DNA of 64,000 nt, taken from Polycladomyces subterraneus (GTDB taxonomy: Bacteria; Bacillota; Bacilli; Thermoactinomycetales; JIR-001). Of the stretch, positions 44,370 through 52,900 are shown in pieces. The position numbers and the translations under genes were made by a program. The DNA is taken from positions 43,164 through 107,163 of the forward strand of contig NZ_JANRHH010000041.1 in the NCBI RefSeq assembly GCF_030433435.1, written 5' to 3'. Below the pieces are notes generated by a model, which was given only the letters and a program-made list of their open reading frames with translations, was not told the origin of the DNA and searched no databases. Position 1 is the first letter of the stretch. Each line of letters starts with the position of its first letter.

Positions 44370-44383
44370 TGAAAACGTTTTCA
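44370..44383. promoter_or_regulatory. cre site / LacI-family operator
   Basis: TGAAAACGTTTTCA is a perfect palindrome and a perfect match to the Bacilli CcpA consensus TGWAANCGNTNWCA. It lies 31 bases upstream of the glycosidase start. Confidence 0.85.
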
Positions 44384-44529
44384 AAAAATGAGTGACGAAA
44401 CTACCACTCTATTTAGATATTGGGGGAGCGCGAGGGGGCAGTAATCCCCCTCAATTCATTGAGGGGATACACGGACCCCCTCGCCTCTTTAAGATTGAAA
44501 ATTCTTGATATAAGGTATACCATAATGGT

Positions 44530-44952
44530 ATGAGAAAAAAATCTTGGAGGTCAACAGGAGCAGCAGTTTATAGCCTTAATTACCATTTCGTATGGTCTAT
44601 CAAATATCGTAGAAGGGTTCTGCGAGCACCAGTGGATGAGACACTGAAAGAAGCAATAAAAGCATTATGTCAAGAACACGGATATGAGTTGATTGCTCTT
44701 GAAGTAATGGATGATCATGTACATGTTTTCTTGTCTGCTCCTCCTAAGGTAGCTCCTTCTATTATTGCAAAAGTACTGAAAGGATCTACCGCTCGAACCC
44801 TTTTTACAAAACATCCTGAACTTAAGAACATACTTCGTAACGACCATTTATGGAATCCCAGCTACTATGTTGGATCGGCTGGGCATGTATCAAGTGAAAT
44901 CAACCAGCGATACATTGATGGACAAAAAACAAAACAGGAAGGAGGTGAATGA
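44530..44952 (+). CDS. tnpA: IS200-type Y1 transposase TnpA
   Basis: Single-strand transposase of 140 residues. The HUH metal site is VMDDHVHVFLSAPP, and the catalytic Tyr lies in SSEINQRYIDGQ. SLNYHFVWSIKYRRRVLRAP is the family start. All catalytic residues are present, so it may be active. It ends four bases before tnpB. Confidence 0.93.
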   Translation: MRKKSWRSTGAAVYSLNYHFVWSIKYRRRVLRAPVDETLKEAIKALCQEHGYELIALEVMDDHVHVFLSAPPKVAPSIIAKVLKGSTARTLFTKHPELKNILRNDHLWNPSYYVGSAGHVSSEINQRYIDGQKTKQEGGE

Positions 44953-44956
44953 ATAA

Positions 44957-46183
44957 ATGCCTATCCTTACCATCAAAGCAAAGATTCATTCAGATCCTAA
45001 AACAGAAGCTGTGCTGAAAGATGCCATGCTTTGTGCTACCAAAGTATACAATGGTCTTTTATGGCATCTTCGAAAAGAGTATGAGGAGAAAGGGAAAGTA
45101 AAGGTTTCTCGAAAAAACCTCAATCTCATTTTGAAAGAGCTACCACGAACTAGAGGATATTACTCTATGTCAGTGCAACTTACACGAGATGAGGTGATCC
45201 AGGCATATAAGAGTTTTTTTGAGTTGAGGAAAAAGGGACTGACTAAGCATCACGCACCAGGCTTCCGTAGAAAAACTGCCCTCTCTCCCCTCAAATATGT
45301 TCAGAGTGGATTCAAAGTCCAAGGGAACAAAGTGACTCTCAGTTTGGGAACCAGTCGTCAGGATGGAGTAAAAAGTGTCTCTTTCCGAATCTCCCATCGT
45401 CCTCATGTTCAATATGAGCGCATCAGGCAACTGTCCATCATCTACGATAAGATTTCCGGGCAGCTGGAAGCCCGTCTGATGGTGGAAGTGAAGACTAGTA
45501 AAAATGAAGGATCGGGACGGGTGGCAATCGATCTGGGTGAGACCATCCTCATGGCATGTGTATTCGATGATGGAACTGTCTCTTTGTACTCCGGACGAAA
45601 GATCAAATCCATCCGGAGATACTGGCAAAAAGTCAGAGCAAACCTGAAACAAAGATCCCGCAGGTGGTTCCAAATCGCTCACAAGGAGCGTAAACAGGTA
45701 GATCATCTCTTACATATTGCAACAACTCATCTGATTTCCGAATGCCTCAAAAAAGGAGTAAAAGAGATTGCAATTGGGGATCTGAATGGGATTCGGGAGA
45801 ACATTGACTATGGTGACTCCGTGAACCAACGTTTACATGGCTGGCCTTACCGCAAGATCATCAACATGATCAAATACAAAGGTGAACTGGCAGGAATGGA
45901 AGTACGAGACCATATCGATGAAAGGAATACTTCGAGAACTTGTCACTCTTGTGGCCAGATTCTTGTTTCTAATCGAAAGCATAGAGGTTTATACCTTTGC
46001 TCTTGCGGTTGGAATGCTCATGCGGATGTAAACGGGGCACTCAATATCTTCGAAAAAGCTTTCAAGGTATCTCCTATGAAGAGGAGTAGTGGCCGAGTGG
46101 CACGGCCCGTGACCATGTCCTACCATCTTGGTTGGCATGGTGTCACTGAACCGAATTACAGTGCTTCACTGTATGCATCCTAA
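44957..46183 (+). CDS. tnpB: RNA-guided nuclease TnpB (IS605 OrfB)
   Basis: 408 residues. RuvC-I Asp192 (GRVAIDLGET), zinc ribbon CHSCGQ...YLCSCGW and RuvC-III Asp357 (AHADVNGALNIF) are present. At the RuvC-II position the usual Glu (xEDL) is Gly274 (EIAIGDLNGIREN), while an acidic pair, Asp321-Glu322, precedes TSRTC. Variants with a relocated catalytic Glu have been described, so it need not be dead. GGAGG lies within the tnpA end. The 3' end plus right-end hairpin would give the guide RNA scaffold. Confidence 0.92.
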   Translation: MPILTIKAKIHSDPKTEAVLKDAMLCATKVYNGLLWHLRKEYEEKGKVKVSRKNLNLILKELPRTRGYYSMSVQLTRDEVIQAYKSFFELRKKGLTKHHAPGFRRKTALSPLKYVQSGFKVQGNKVTLSLGTSRQDGVKSVSFRISHRPHVQYERIRQLSIIYDKISGQLEARLMVEVKTSKNEGSGRVAIDLGETILMACVFDDGTVSLYSGRKIKSIRRYWQKVRANLKQRSRRWFQIAHKERKQVDHLLHIATTHLISECLKKGVKEIAIGDLNGIRENIDYGDSVNQRLHGWPYRKIINMIKYKGELAGMEVRDHIDERNTSRTCHSCGQILVSNRKHRGLYLCSCGWNAHADVNGALNIFEKAFKVSPMKRSSGRVARPVTMSYHLGWHGVTEPNYSASLYAS

Positions 46184-46344
46184 GTGGATGCCCCCGAATT
46201 ATTCGGGGGAGGATGTCACAATATTATGGGCGAACACAGTCATTGTCAAGCGAACGCCAATACGACGAAAACCGTTATTTACGGTTCTTATCGTAATGTG
46301 GTACAACCATAATAGCGACCTGTGCAAAACCCTTTGTGTGCGAC

Positions 46345-46385
46345 AAAAGTCCGATTCCGGCAGCGAAGGCGGAATCGGACTTTCC
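46345..46385 (+). terminator. 14-bp perfect hairpin, terminator-like
   Basis: AAAGTCCGATTCCG-GCAGCGAAGG-CGGAATCGGACTTT then CCCTTTG. It is between the IS and the decayed transporter gene; the flanking 46217-46504 holds no gene. Confidence 0.6.
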
Positions 46386-46504
46386 CTTTGTCAGGTGATC
46401 GGGCCCCATCAGACTGACCGGCAATTTTATTCGCGGGGTATTCGGCAACCGGTTTCCTGCTGTGGAATTGCATCCAGTAAGCAAAGTCTCCCTGCTCCTG
46501 TTTA

Positions 46505-46640
46505 GATCCCGCTGTTCGGCTCGCTGTTGTAAGCGCTCTGTTGTATGAGTCGTTTTCTCACCACATGTTGGCGGGACTACTACTGGTTGTCGGCGGGATC
46601 ATCATTGTCAATCTGTCCCCGCTTGCACTCGGAAAGGAGG
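46505..46640 (+). pseudogene. 3' scrap of an EamA/DMT-type transporter
   Basis: IPLFGSLL-stop in one frame and SALLYESFSHHMLAGLLLVV-GGIIIVNLSP in the next match the last two helices of drug/metabolite transporters. There is a frameshift at 46528 and no upstream part. It lies downstream of the IS, which may have removed the rest. Confidence 0.5.
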
Positions 46641-46646
46641 AATGGG

Positions 46647-47417
46647 ATGTCCGGCCAAATCGAATGCAACGGTGTTCCGTTTTATGTCCAATCGGTAGGG
46701 GAAGGTCCAGCCGTCGTATTATTGCACGGCATGCCACTGAATCATCGGATGTGGGATGAGCCGCGTCATCCGTTACGACTTGCGCGGAGTGGGCCGATCC
46801 GGAGATGCTGCGGGCTCGTTTACCCATCACGACGATTTGTATGCACTGTTGGAAAGGTTGGGGGTGGACCGCGCATCCATCGTCGGCATCTCAGTCGGTG
46901 GGAAAATCGCCATCGACTTTGCGCTGCAGTATCCACACCAAGTGCGGAACCTGGTACTGATCAATCCGGGTCTAAGCGGCTATCGTTGGTCAGACGCGTT
47001 TCTCGCCAACGAGAGGGAAATCCATCGGCTTCGTGAAAAAGGTCGGGTGGAACAAGCGTTGGAACAGTTTCTGAAAACTTGGGTGGAAGGTCCCTTCCGC
47101 AAGCGGTCGGAAGTGGTTCCCGCAGTTCGACGATACGTGCGACAAACCGTACTGGACTACTGGAAACGCGAAAGCAAAGGGATACCGCATTTTCCACCCA
47201 CCATCGATCGCTTGGCCGAAATCAATGTACCCACGCTGGTGATCCGGGGAGATCAAGATTGGGAGGAAATCTAAACGCTTGCCCAACGGATTGCATCCGC
47301 CATTCCACAAGCGAGCTGATCACAATGGCGGGGACGGGACATCTCCCGCCTTTGGAACAACCGGATTTGTTTCACGGGCATCTGCTCCGGTTTTTGGAGC
47401 GGCATGCACAGAGTTGA
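46647..47417 (+). pseudogene. alpha/beta hydrolase, three lesions
   Basis: ATG at 46647 behind AAAGGAGG starts MSGQIECNGVPFYVQSVGEG and VVLLHGMPLNHRMWDE. About ten codons are then missing and the frame changes to RVIRYDLRGVGRSGDAAG, with nucleophile elbow GISVGGKIAIDFALQYP. An in-frame TAA occurs at 47272-47274 and another frame change before the final LITMAGTGHLPPLEQPDLFH. The Ser and His sites are recognisable, but the protein cannot be made whole. Confidence 0.8.
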
Positions 47418-47477
47418 CTGAATCAGGGAAAGGTCCGGCAGAGAACTGGAAAACGGCTTTCCTATGGCTGTCTCCGA

Positions 47478-47536
47478 GACGGACCACGAAGGTCTGTGAT
47501 CCACCAGCCTTCGGGGACCGTTTTTTTGTTTCGATG
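47478..47536 (+). terminator. terminator after the hydrolase pseudogene
   Basis: CGGACCACGAAGG...CCTTCGGGGACCG then TTTTTTTG. Confidence 0.65.
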
Positions 47537-47613
47537 ATTGTTATAGTACACCATCACATTCATTCTTCTGTTGTAATATACTAAACCAAACATTCTTCTC
47601 GAGGAGTGGCCTT

Positions 47614-47754
47614 ATGAAACCCGAATCGCCTCCCCAACCAGTCTGCCCGACCTGCGGATCGCCCATTTCATCCGAACCAGAGGCATTGGATGAATGCTGT
47701 ACCCAAGAGTGGATCAGACAGCAAATCGCCGAACATTACGCTAGACCCGGTTAA
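47614..47754 (+). CDS. 46-residue zinc-ribbon peptide
   Basis: ATG behind GAGGAGTGGCC. MKPESPPQPVCPTCGSPISS carries a CxxC; a second pair is DECC-TQEW. The product probably binds one Zn. Short proteins of this type occur widely in Bacilli without known function. Confidence 0.6.
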   Translation: MKPESPPQPVCPTCGSPISSEPEALDECCTQEWIRQQIAEHYARPG

Positions 47755-47782
47755 CCGGAGCCAGATTGATGACAAAGTCCGA

Positions 47783-47844
47783 GGGCCGCTTTCCCGTCTC
47801 CACTCTGTAGCAACAGCGAAAATCGCTCGATGGGATTTCGGCCC
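47783..47844. ncRNA. repeated structured element, copy B
   Basis: Partner of 31465-31522. Outer stem GGGCCG/CGGCCC (47783-47788 with 47839-47844), then TTTCCC/GGGA, with the invariant CTCTGTAGCAACAG and ATCGCTCG core. Base pairs in the outer stem differ from copy A while pairing is kept. It lies between the zinc-ribbon gene and cmpA. Confidence 0.45.
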
Positions 47845-47962
47845 CGCTCACGAAATCGCGTGCGATTCAATCACTTTGCAGCAATCTCACCTGGTTAACT
47901 GAGACAACATCTTCACATTTCAACTGAATCAACATGAATCCCTGATCTCGTCAGTCCCGATC

Positions 47963-47998
47963 GCTGTTCACGCGGACCGGGGCTTTTTCATACCCTGT
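47963..47998 (+). terminator. putative terminator
   Basis: TCCCGATCGCTGTTCACGCGGACCGGGGCTTTTTC; an imperfect stem with a U-run, between the repeated element and cmpA. Confidence 0.5.
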
Positions 47999-48032
47999 AT
48001 GAAGAGAAACGTTGATACCGGGAGGGATCACC

Positions 48033-48167
48033 ATGCCCAAATGGTTGCGCAACCAGCTGATGCGCGCGTTCTACGGCAAAGACCGTAAGCAGATCCGGTT
48101 TCTCAACGCGTGTTGGTTCACGTATCGCGAAAAGGAACAGGATGCTTTACCACCCCGTCGCCATTGA
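48033..48167 (+). CDS. cmpA: cortex morphogenetic protein CmpA
   Basis: 44 residues: MPKWLRNQLMRAFYGKDRKQ then IRFLNACWFTYREKEQDA. This fits the small CmpA protein of spore formers, which monitors coat-to-cortex assembly and acts as a ClpXP adaptor toward SpoIVA in B. subtilis. GGGAGGGATCACC precedes the ATG. The C-terminal eight residues extend beyond the usual length and overlap the 3' end of convergent tatD by 21 bases. Strong marker that the organism sporulates. Confidence 0.85.
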   Translation: MPKWLRNQLMRAFYGKDRKQIRFLNACWFTYREKEQDALPPRRH

Positions 48168-48935
48168 TGTATCGATACTGAACAGGCGTCGTGCATTCTC
48201 CGTCGTTTGCTGGCACACTTGCCGAAACGTCACACCCTTCACTCTGGCCACTTCCTCCGCCACTTCCTTTACCCTCGCCGGTTCCGCTCTTTTTCCCTCA
48301 TATTCCCACGGCGCATCCGTTTCCAACAACAACTGGGACAAAGGTACTTGGCGGGCCAACTCACGGTCCCGTTCCCTGTGAAGCACATCCGGTGTCACCG
48401 AGATGAGATAACCATCATCCACGATGTGTCGCAATACATCAGCTGGCGCTTTGAGCCAGTGAAACACCGCCTGTTTTACCCCATGTCGGCGCAACAGCTG
48501 TCGGACCGGTTCCGCCGTTTCGTGGACGGCATGCAGTACCACCGGCAAATCAAGCTCTGCCGCCAACAAAAGAAAACGGGACAAACGGGCAACCGCGTCG
48601 GGAGAGGGCGGTTGCTTTCGCCGCATTTCCGGCAGTGTGTAATAGGGCAATCCCACTTCCCCAATGGCACCGATCTCCTCCCGATGCCGCCGGATCAGCT
48701 CGATCACTGTTTCCACTTCCGCATCATCCGTCTTCCGCTCCGGATGGACGCCGAAAGCAACAGTGAACCAGTCCGGTAACCTTCGTTTCCACTCCAACAA
48801 ACGGAGGCATGAGTCCGCCCCCGACGCCACGGCCACCACATGGTTCACACCTGCTTGCCGAGCCCGCTCGATGATTTCCGGCACTTCTTCCTCGGGGAAT
48901 TGATCGAAATGAACATGGGTGTCAACCAGTGACAT
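48147..48935 (-). CDS. TatD-family metal-dependent hydrolase
   Basis: 262 residues of the amidohydrolase fold: metal ligands DTHVHFD at the start, GAIGEVGLPYY (Glu), PVVLHAVHE (His) and LLLETDAPWEYEGK (Asp). TatD proteins are 3'-5' exonucleases or DNA-processing enzymes; the precise role here is unknown. ATG at 48935 behind GGAGAAGGGA. It differs from typical TatD in lacking the HCFSG block; AVFHWLKAP occupies the place. Confidence 0.85.
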   Translation of the reverse strand: MSLVDTHVHFDQFPEEEVPEIIERARQAGVNHVVAVASGADSCLRLLEWKRRLPDWFTVAFGVHPERKTDDAEVETVIELIRRHREEIGAIGEVGLPYYTLPEMRRKQPPSPDAVARLSRFLLLAAELDLPVVLHAVHETAEPVRQLLRRHGVKQAVFHWLKAPADVLRHIVDDGYLISVTPDVLHRERDRELARQVPLSQLLLETDAPWEYEGKRAEPARVKEVAEEVARVKGVTFRQVCQQTTENARRLFSIDTSMATGW

Positions 48936-48964
48936 TCCCTTCTCCAATTGTCCTCCCTCCTCTA

Positions 48965-49045
48965 CATAATAAAAAACGGGGGACAAGCCCCCGCTGTTTG
49001 ACAAAAGTCTAAAAAACCCCTGAGCCTGTCAGGGGTTTTTCCTAA
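48965..49045 (-). terminator. two stacked terminators after the glycine-zipper gene
   Basis: AAAAAACCCCTGA-GCCTG-TCAGGGGTTTTT (about 49008-49038, T-runs on both strands) and CGGGGG-ACAAG-CCCCCG (48970-48990). Confidence 0.7.
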
Positions 49046-49052
49046 TTCTGAT

Positions 49053-49397
49053 TTACATATGGTCCATATCGAAGGAATTCTGCCACACCCTGGCAGACGG
49101 CTTGTAAACCATCGATGCGGCTCCTTCTCCCAAGAAGCGTCCGAATTTATCCCCGGCAAGTCCTCCCAGAATCGATCCCACAACGGTACCAATTCCGGGC
49201 ACAACCATGGTACCCAACAGCGCCCCATACTCGATCCCAGCCGCCAATCCTGCAGCTCCGGTGATATTGCCTACAGTATGCACCTTGTAATCCGCTTTAC
49301 GGATTTCTCCGTGCCTATACGCCTGCGTATCTTTCCACTGTGACAATCCGCCAGCGATAACCCCCGCCCAGACCGAACTGTTTCGTAACATGTTCAT
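49053..49397 (-). CDS. glycine-zipper membrane-associated protein
   Basis: 114 residues. The centre (NITGAAGLAAGIEYGALLGT, VVPGIGTVVGSILGGLAGDK) is a Gly-zipper hydrophobic hairpin of the kind found in small membrane or surface-associated proteins. GGAGGTGG precedes the ATG. It forms a divergent unit with the gene at 49422, opposite the P-type ATPase. No family name. Confidence 0.65.
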   Translation of the reverse strand: MNMLRNSSVWAGVIAGGLSQWKDTQAYRHGEIRKADYKVHTVGNITGAAGLAAGIEYGALLGTMVVPGIGTVVGSILGGLAGDKFGRFLGEGAASMVYKPSARVWQNSFDMDHM

Positions 49398-49421
49398 GTG
49401 TGACCACCTCCTGTCCGTTTG

Positions 49422-49829
49422 TTAGGATCCGGACCCATCCGGTTTCTGACTGCTTTCCATTTGATGGCGAAGAGCCTCCAACTCTTGCTGTTGTTTTTCC
49501 AGCTGCTTCATCAACGATTGCAGGAGCTCTTCAAACCCATCCAAACGTAATTCCCCGCCAACAGGGGATTGCTTGCCAACCTCTTCCCGCGTTGGATCAG
49601 GAACGTCTTCCAATTCCATGGGATCCCGCTTCATCCATGATTTCACTTGTTGTTGCATCCCGATCGCGGTTTCTTTGACCTGTTCAGCCATATTCATCGC
49701 TGTGGCCGTCCCCTTTATCGCCATCCGCCGGGCGGTTTTTCTTGCTCCAGGCGAAAAAGCAAGGATAAGAGCTACTGCTGCAGCCCAACCCACGGGCGAC
49801 TTAACATTCATCCATTTTCTAAGGTCCAC
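49422..49829 (-). CDS. small membrane/coiled-coil protein (DUF5132/YtxH-like)
   Basis: GTG at 49829 behind AAGGAGGTGGATGGC gives 135 residues. A hydrophobic segment (PVGWAAAVALILAFSPGARK) is followed by an amphipathic helix (GTATAMNMAEQVKETAIG) and a C-terminal coiled coil (FEELLQSLMKQLEKQQQELE). It resembles the DUF5132-type proteins that accompany HMA-containing P-type ATPases, and the gene at 54582 on the other flank. Function unknown. Confidence 0.6.
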   Translation of the reverse strand: MDLRKWMNVKSPVGWAAAVALILAFSPGARKTARRMAIKGTATAMNMAEQVKETAIGMQQQVKSWMKRDPMELEDVPDPTREEVGKQSPVGGELRLDGFEELLQSLMKQLEKQQQELEALRHQMESSQKPDGSGS

Positions 49830-49950
49830 GCCATCCACCTCCTTATCTAATTCAAAGGTTGCCCAAAACAACCGGTGCATACTCCGGTATATGGACAGCT
49901 GGTTTGGTTAACACTACAACCTGTTAAACCGAAAATTGGTGGGAATCAAG

Positions 49951-52900
49951 GTGAAAAACGAACCTATTCGCTGCATTCACGCGTTGCCCGGACGGATTCG
50001 TGTCCTGGTATCGTCATGTAAAGGAAATCAAAAAAAAGCTTCTGAATTAGCTGCGTTTTTGACGGGGCAAATCGGAATCCAAAAGGTAAACCCTTGTTTT
50101 GTCACTGGGAGTATGCTGATCTTTTATGATCCGACCCAGTTGACAAAAGACAGGGTAATGGAATTGATTCTGTCTGCACTGCAGCGCAATTCCGCCGATA
50201 TGTCGGTATCAGTGTCCGAGAAACGGCCGGTAGTCGACTCTTCGCAAGTTTGTCACCGGGCAAAGGTGGAAGTCGCAGCTTCCGCGACACCCTTGCTTGA
50301 TGATCAATCGACTGTCGGAATCGATACTGTCCAGTCTCATCGGACGACTCCACTCCCCTTAACCGTTTCTCTGCTCGGTTTAGGAGCCATCGGCGCAAAA
50401 CAGGCGTATATGGGGAAATCCGCCTTAGCGAGAGGGATGGTTCCTTTTTACCTGTCCAGCTTGATCTCCGTGGCTACGGGCTACCCTTTTTTGAAACGGG
50501 GCTTGCAAAAATTACGCGTACGGAAAAAATGGAACACCGATCTTATCCTTGGAACAGCCGCCTTTGCGCTGGCGCTTGTTCGCGAAAACTTGGTTGTATT
50601 GGCTGGTCTTAGCATCATTCAATACATCAACTGGAAATATCACCAGAACCGAAAAGAAGACCCCAACACCTTTGACTATGTCTCATCCGATATCCAAGAT
50701 TACAGTCGACGGGCGGAAAAGTGGGGGGGATTGTTGGCAGGAGCTACCTGGGCGGTAACGAAGGACCCGCTTCGGGGGTTGGCTGTCTTGTTGGGTGCCA
50801 ATCCACGAACCGCTACCATTTCTGTGGAGCCGGCTTGGAAAAGTGCAGAACTCCGCTGCCAGGAGAAAAGATTGCCCATCCCTGAAAACGGTTCGCTCCC
50901 TCAACTGGCCCGGACCAAAACGTTTTTGTTTGAAAATGATTCACTTTTGTTCACCCCGGACAGCCAGGAACTGTTTTGCATGGCGGACAGAGAAGACGAA
51001 GCACGACTGTGGTGTTGGACCGCCACTCTGTTACAAAAAACAAAACATCCCTGGAAAGAGGAAATCCTTCAAAAGGCGGGGGAAACAGGCCGGACCATCC
51101 GAACCGCTTTCCATGTTCAGGAAGCGGATGAGGGTGTATATGGACGAATCCAAAACCATGACGTCTTTTTTGGTACGCTCCGATACTTGCAAAAGGTTGG
51201 ATTGGACGGCGGCTCCTACCTTCTCCCGGCTAAGCGGCTGATCCGGAAAGGATATCAAGTATGGTTCACCGTCGTTCGAACCGGTGATGTCAGCCAAGTA
51301 CAAGGGATCCTGTACCGTTCCACAGGTGGATTGACCCCGATCTTTGAGCAATTTCAACGGTATCGCCAACCGGATTGGACCGTTGCCGTGTTGGAAACCT
51401 CTGACGCCAAAGCGGATGTATTGCGCCGATATCGGATCGACTCAAGTTGGTCCTCCCTCGGTCCCGATGAAATCAAAGAACGGATTGGATGCCTCCGTCA
51501 GCGCGGAGAAGAAGTGATTTGGGTGTCTTCTTCCCGTACCGCTTCCATAAAGGAGACGATGTTAGGACAGAAAATTCCACGTACCACAGGCAATCTCCTG
51601 AATTCGATGATGGAGGCCCGTCTTATCGCGGAACGGACCGATCAATTGATCCATCAGCATGTTCGGGTATCTAAATTTTGGAATGCCTTAGGACCGTTGT
51701 TGGCTCTCCCGTTTCGGGTTAGTGCATTTACCATCAATTTGATAGCCGATGCTCTCTCTCTCATCTTCCTATCCAGGGTAAAAATGAATGAAAAGAGATT
51801 GAGAGCTACCGTTTTGAAAAACAATGAACAGGCCTTGCTGGAGGTTTCCGCCACTTCTGAAGGTTTGCTTTCCGAACCCGATCTCCGCTGGCATGAGAAA
51901 ACAGCGTCCGACGTACTGAGATATTTTCATGTGGAACAAAGCCAGGGGTTGGACCCCTTCAGAGTGCAGGAGCTGAAAAAGCAATACGGGGAAAATCGAC
52001 TGCAAGCCCGTGAGAGAAAGTCATGGTGGGTATCTTTCTTCGAGCAATTTAAAGAGTTTAGTACCCTGTTGCTGGTGGGAACCACCGCACTGTCCTTTTT
52101 AACTGGAGACGTTTTTCATGGTCTTGCCATGGGAGCGGTATTGTTGGCCAATGCCGCTGTAGGGGCCATGCAGGAGCGAAAAGCAGAAAAAGTGGTAGAA
52201 GCGTTGAACCAGTACCAGCCACCGGTGACCTGTGTCATCCGTAAGGGACAAACGGTGGAGACATCGGGAACAGATTTGGTTCCGGGGGATGTAGTCTGCC
52301 TGAAAGCGGGAGATCGTGTTCCTGCTGATCTGCGTCTTCTTCTTTCCTGGAATCTGGAGGTCAATGAATCGGTGTTGACGGGAGAATCTGTAGCCGTCAG
52401 AAAAAGTCCCGAACCCGTTTCGGCCGATTCCCCTCTATCCGATCGAAACAACATGCTCTATATGGGAACGGATGTCATCCGGGGCAAAGGGATCGGCATT
52501 GTGGTCAACACCGGATCTCAAACGGAAATGGGGCGTGTCCTGTCGGGAAATAATTTCGAGAAGCAAACAACACCCCTTCAAGAACGGATTACTTCCATGA
52601 GCAAAACCTTTGTAAAAGGAGCGGTGATCGTTGCCGCAGCAGTGTGCGTGACTGGCCTGATGCGGGGTATTCCCTTGCCCGAAATGATCAGCACGTCCAT
52701 TGCTTTGGCGGCTTCCGCTATTCCCGAAGGACTTCCCGTAACGGTCACGATCGCTTTGAGTGCCGGCATTTATCGGATGGCCCGGAAAAACGCTCCGATC
52801 CGGCGCTTGTCCACTTTGGAAACCCTGGGGCGAGTCACGGTGATCTGCTCTGACAAGACCGGCACGCTCACGCAAAATGAAATGACTGTGAAAAAGATCG

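Larger units (their letters stand above)
44420..46216 (+). mobile_element. IS200/IS605-family insertion sequence, apparently complete
   Basis: Contains tnpA and tnpB in the same direction. The left end has a multi-arm hairpin region (44430-44490, CCCCCTCAATTCATTGAGGGG and flanking GGGGG/CCCCC arms). The right end has GCCCCCGA-ATTA-TTCGGGGG at 46190-46210, just after tnpB. There are no terminal inverted repeats or target duplication, as expected for this family. Exact ends are approximate. Confidence 0.85.
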
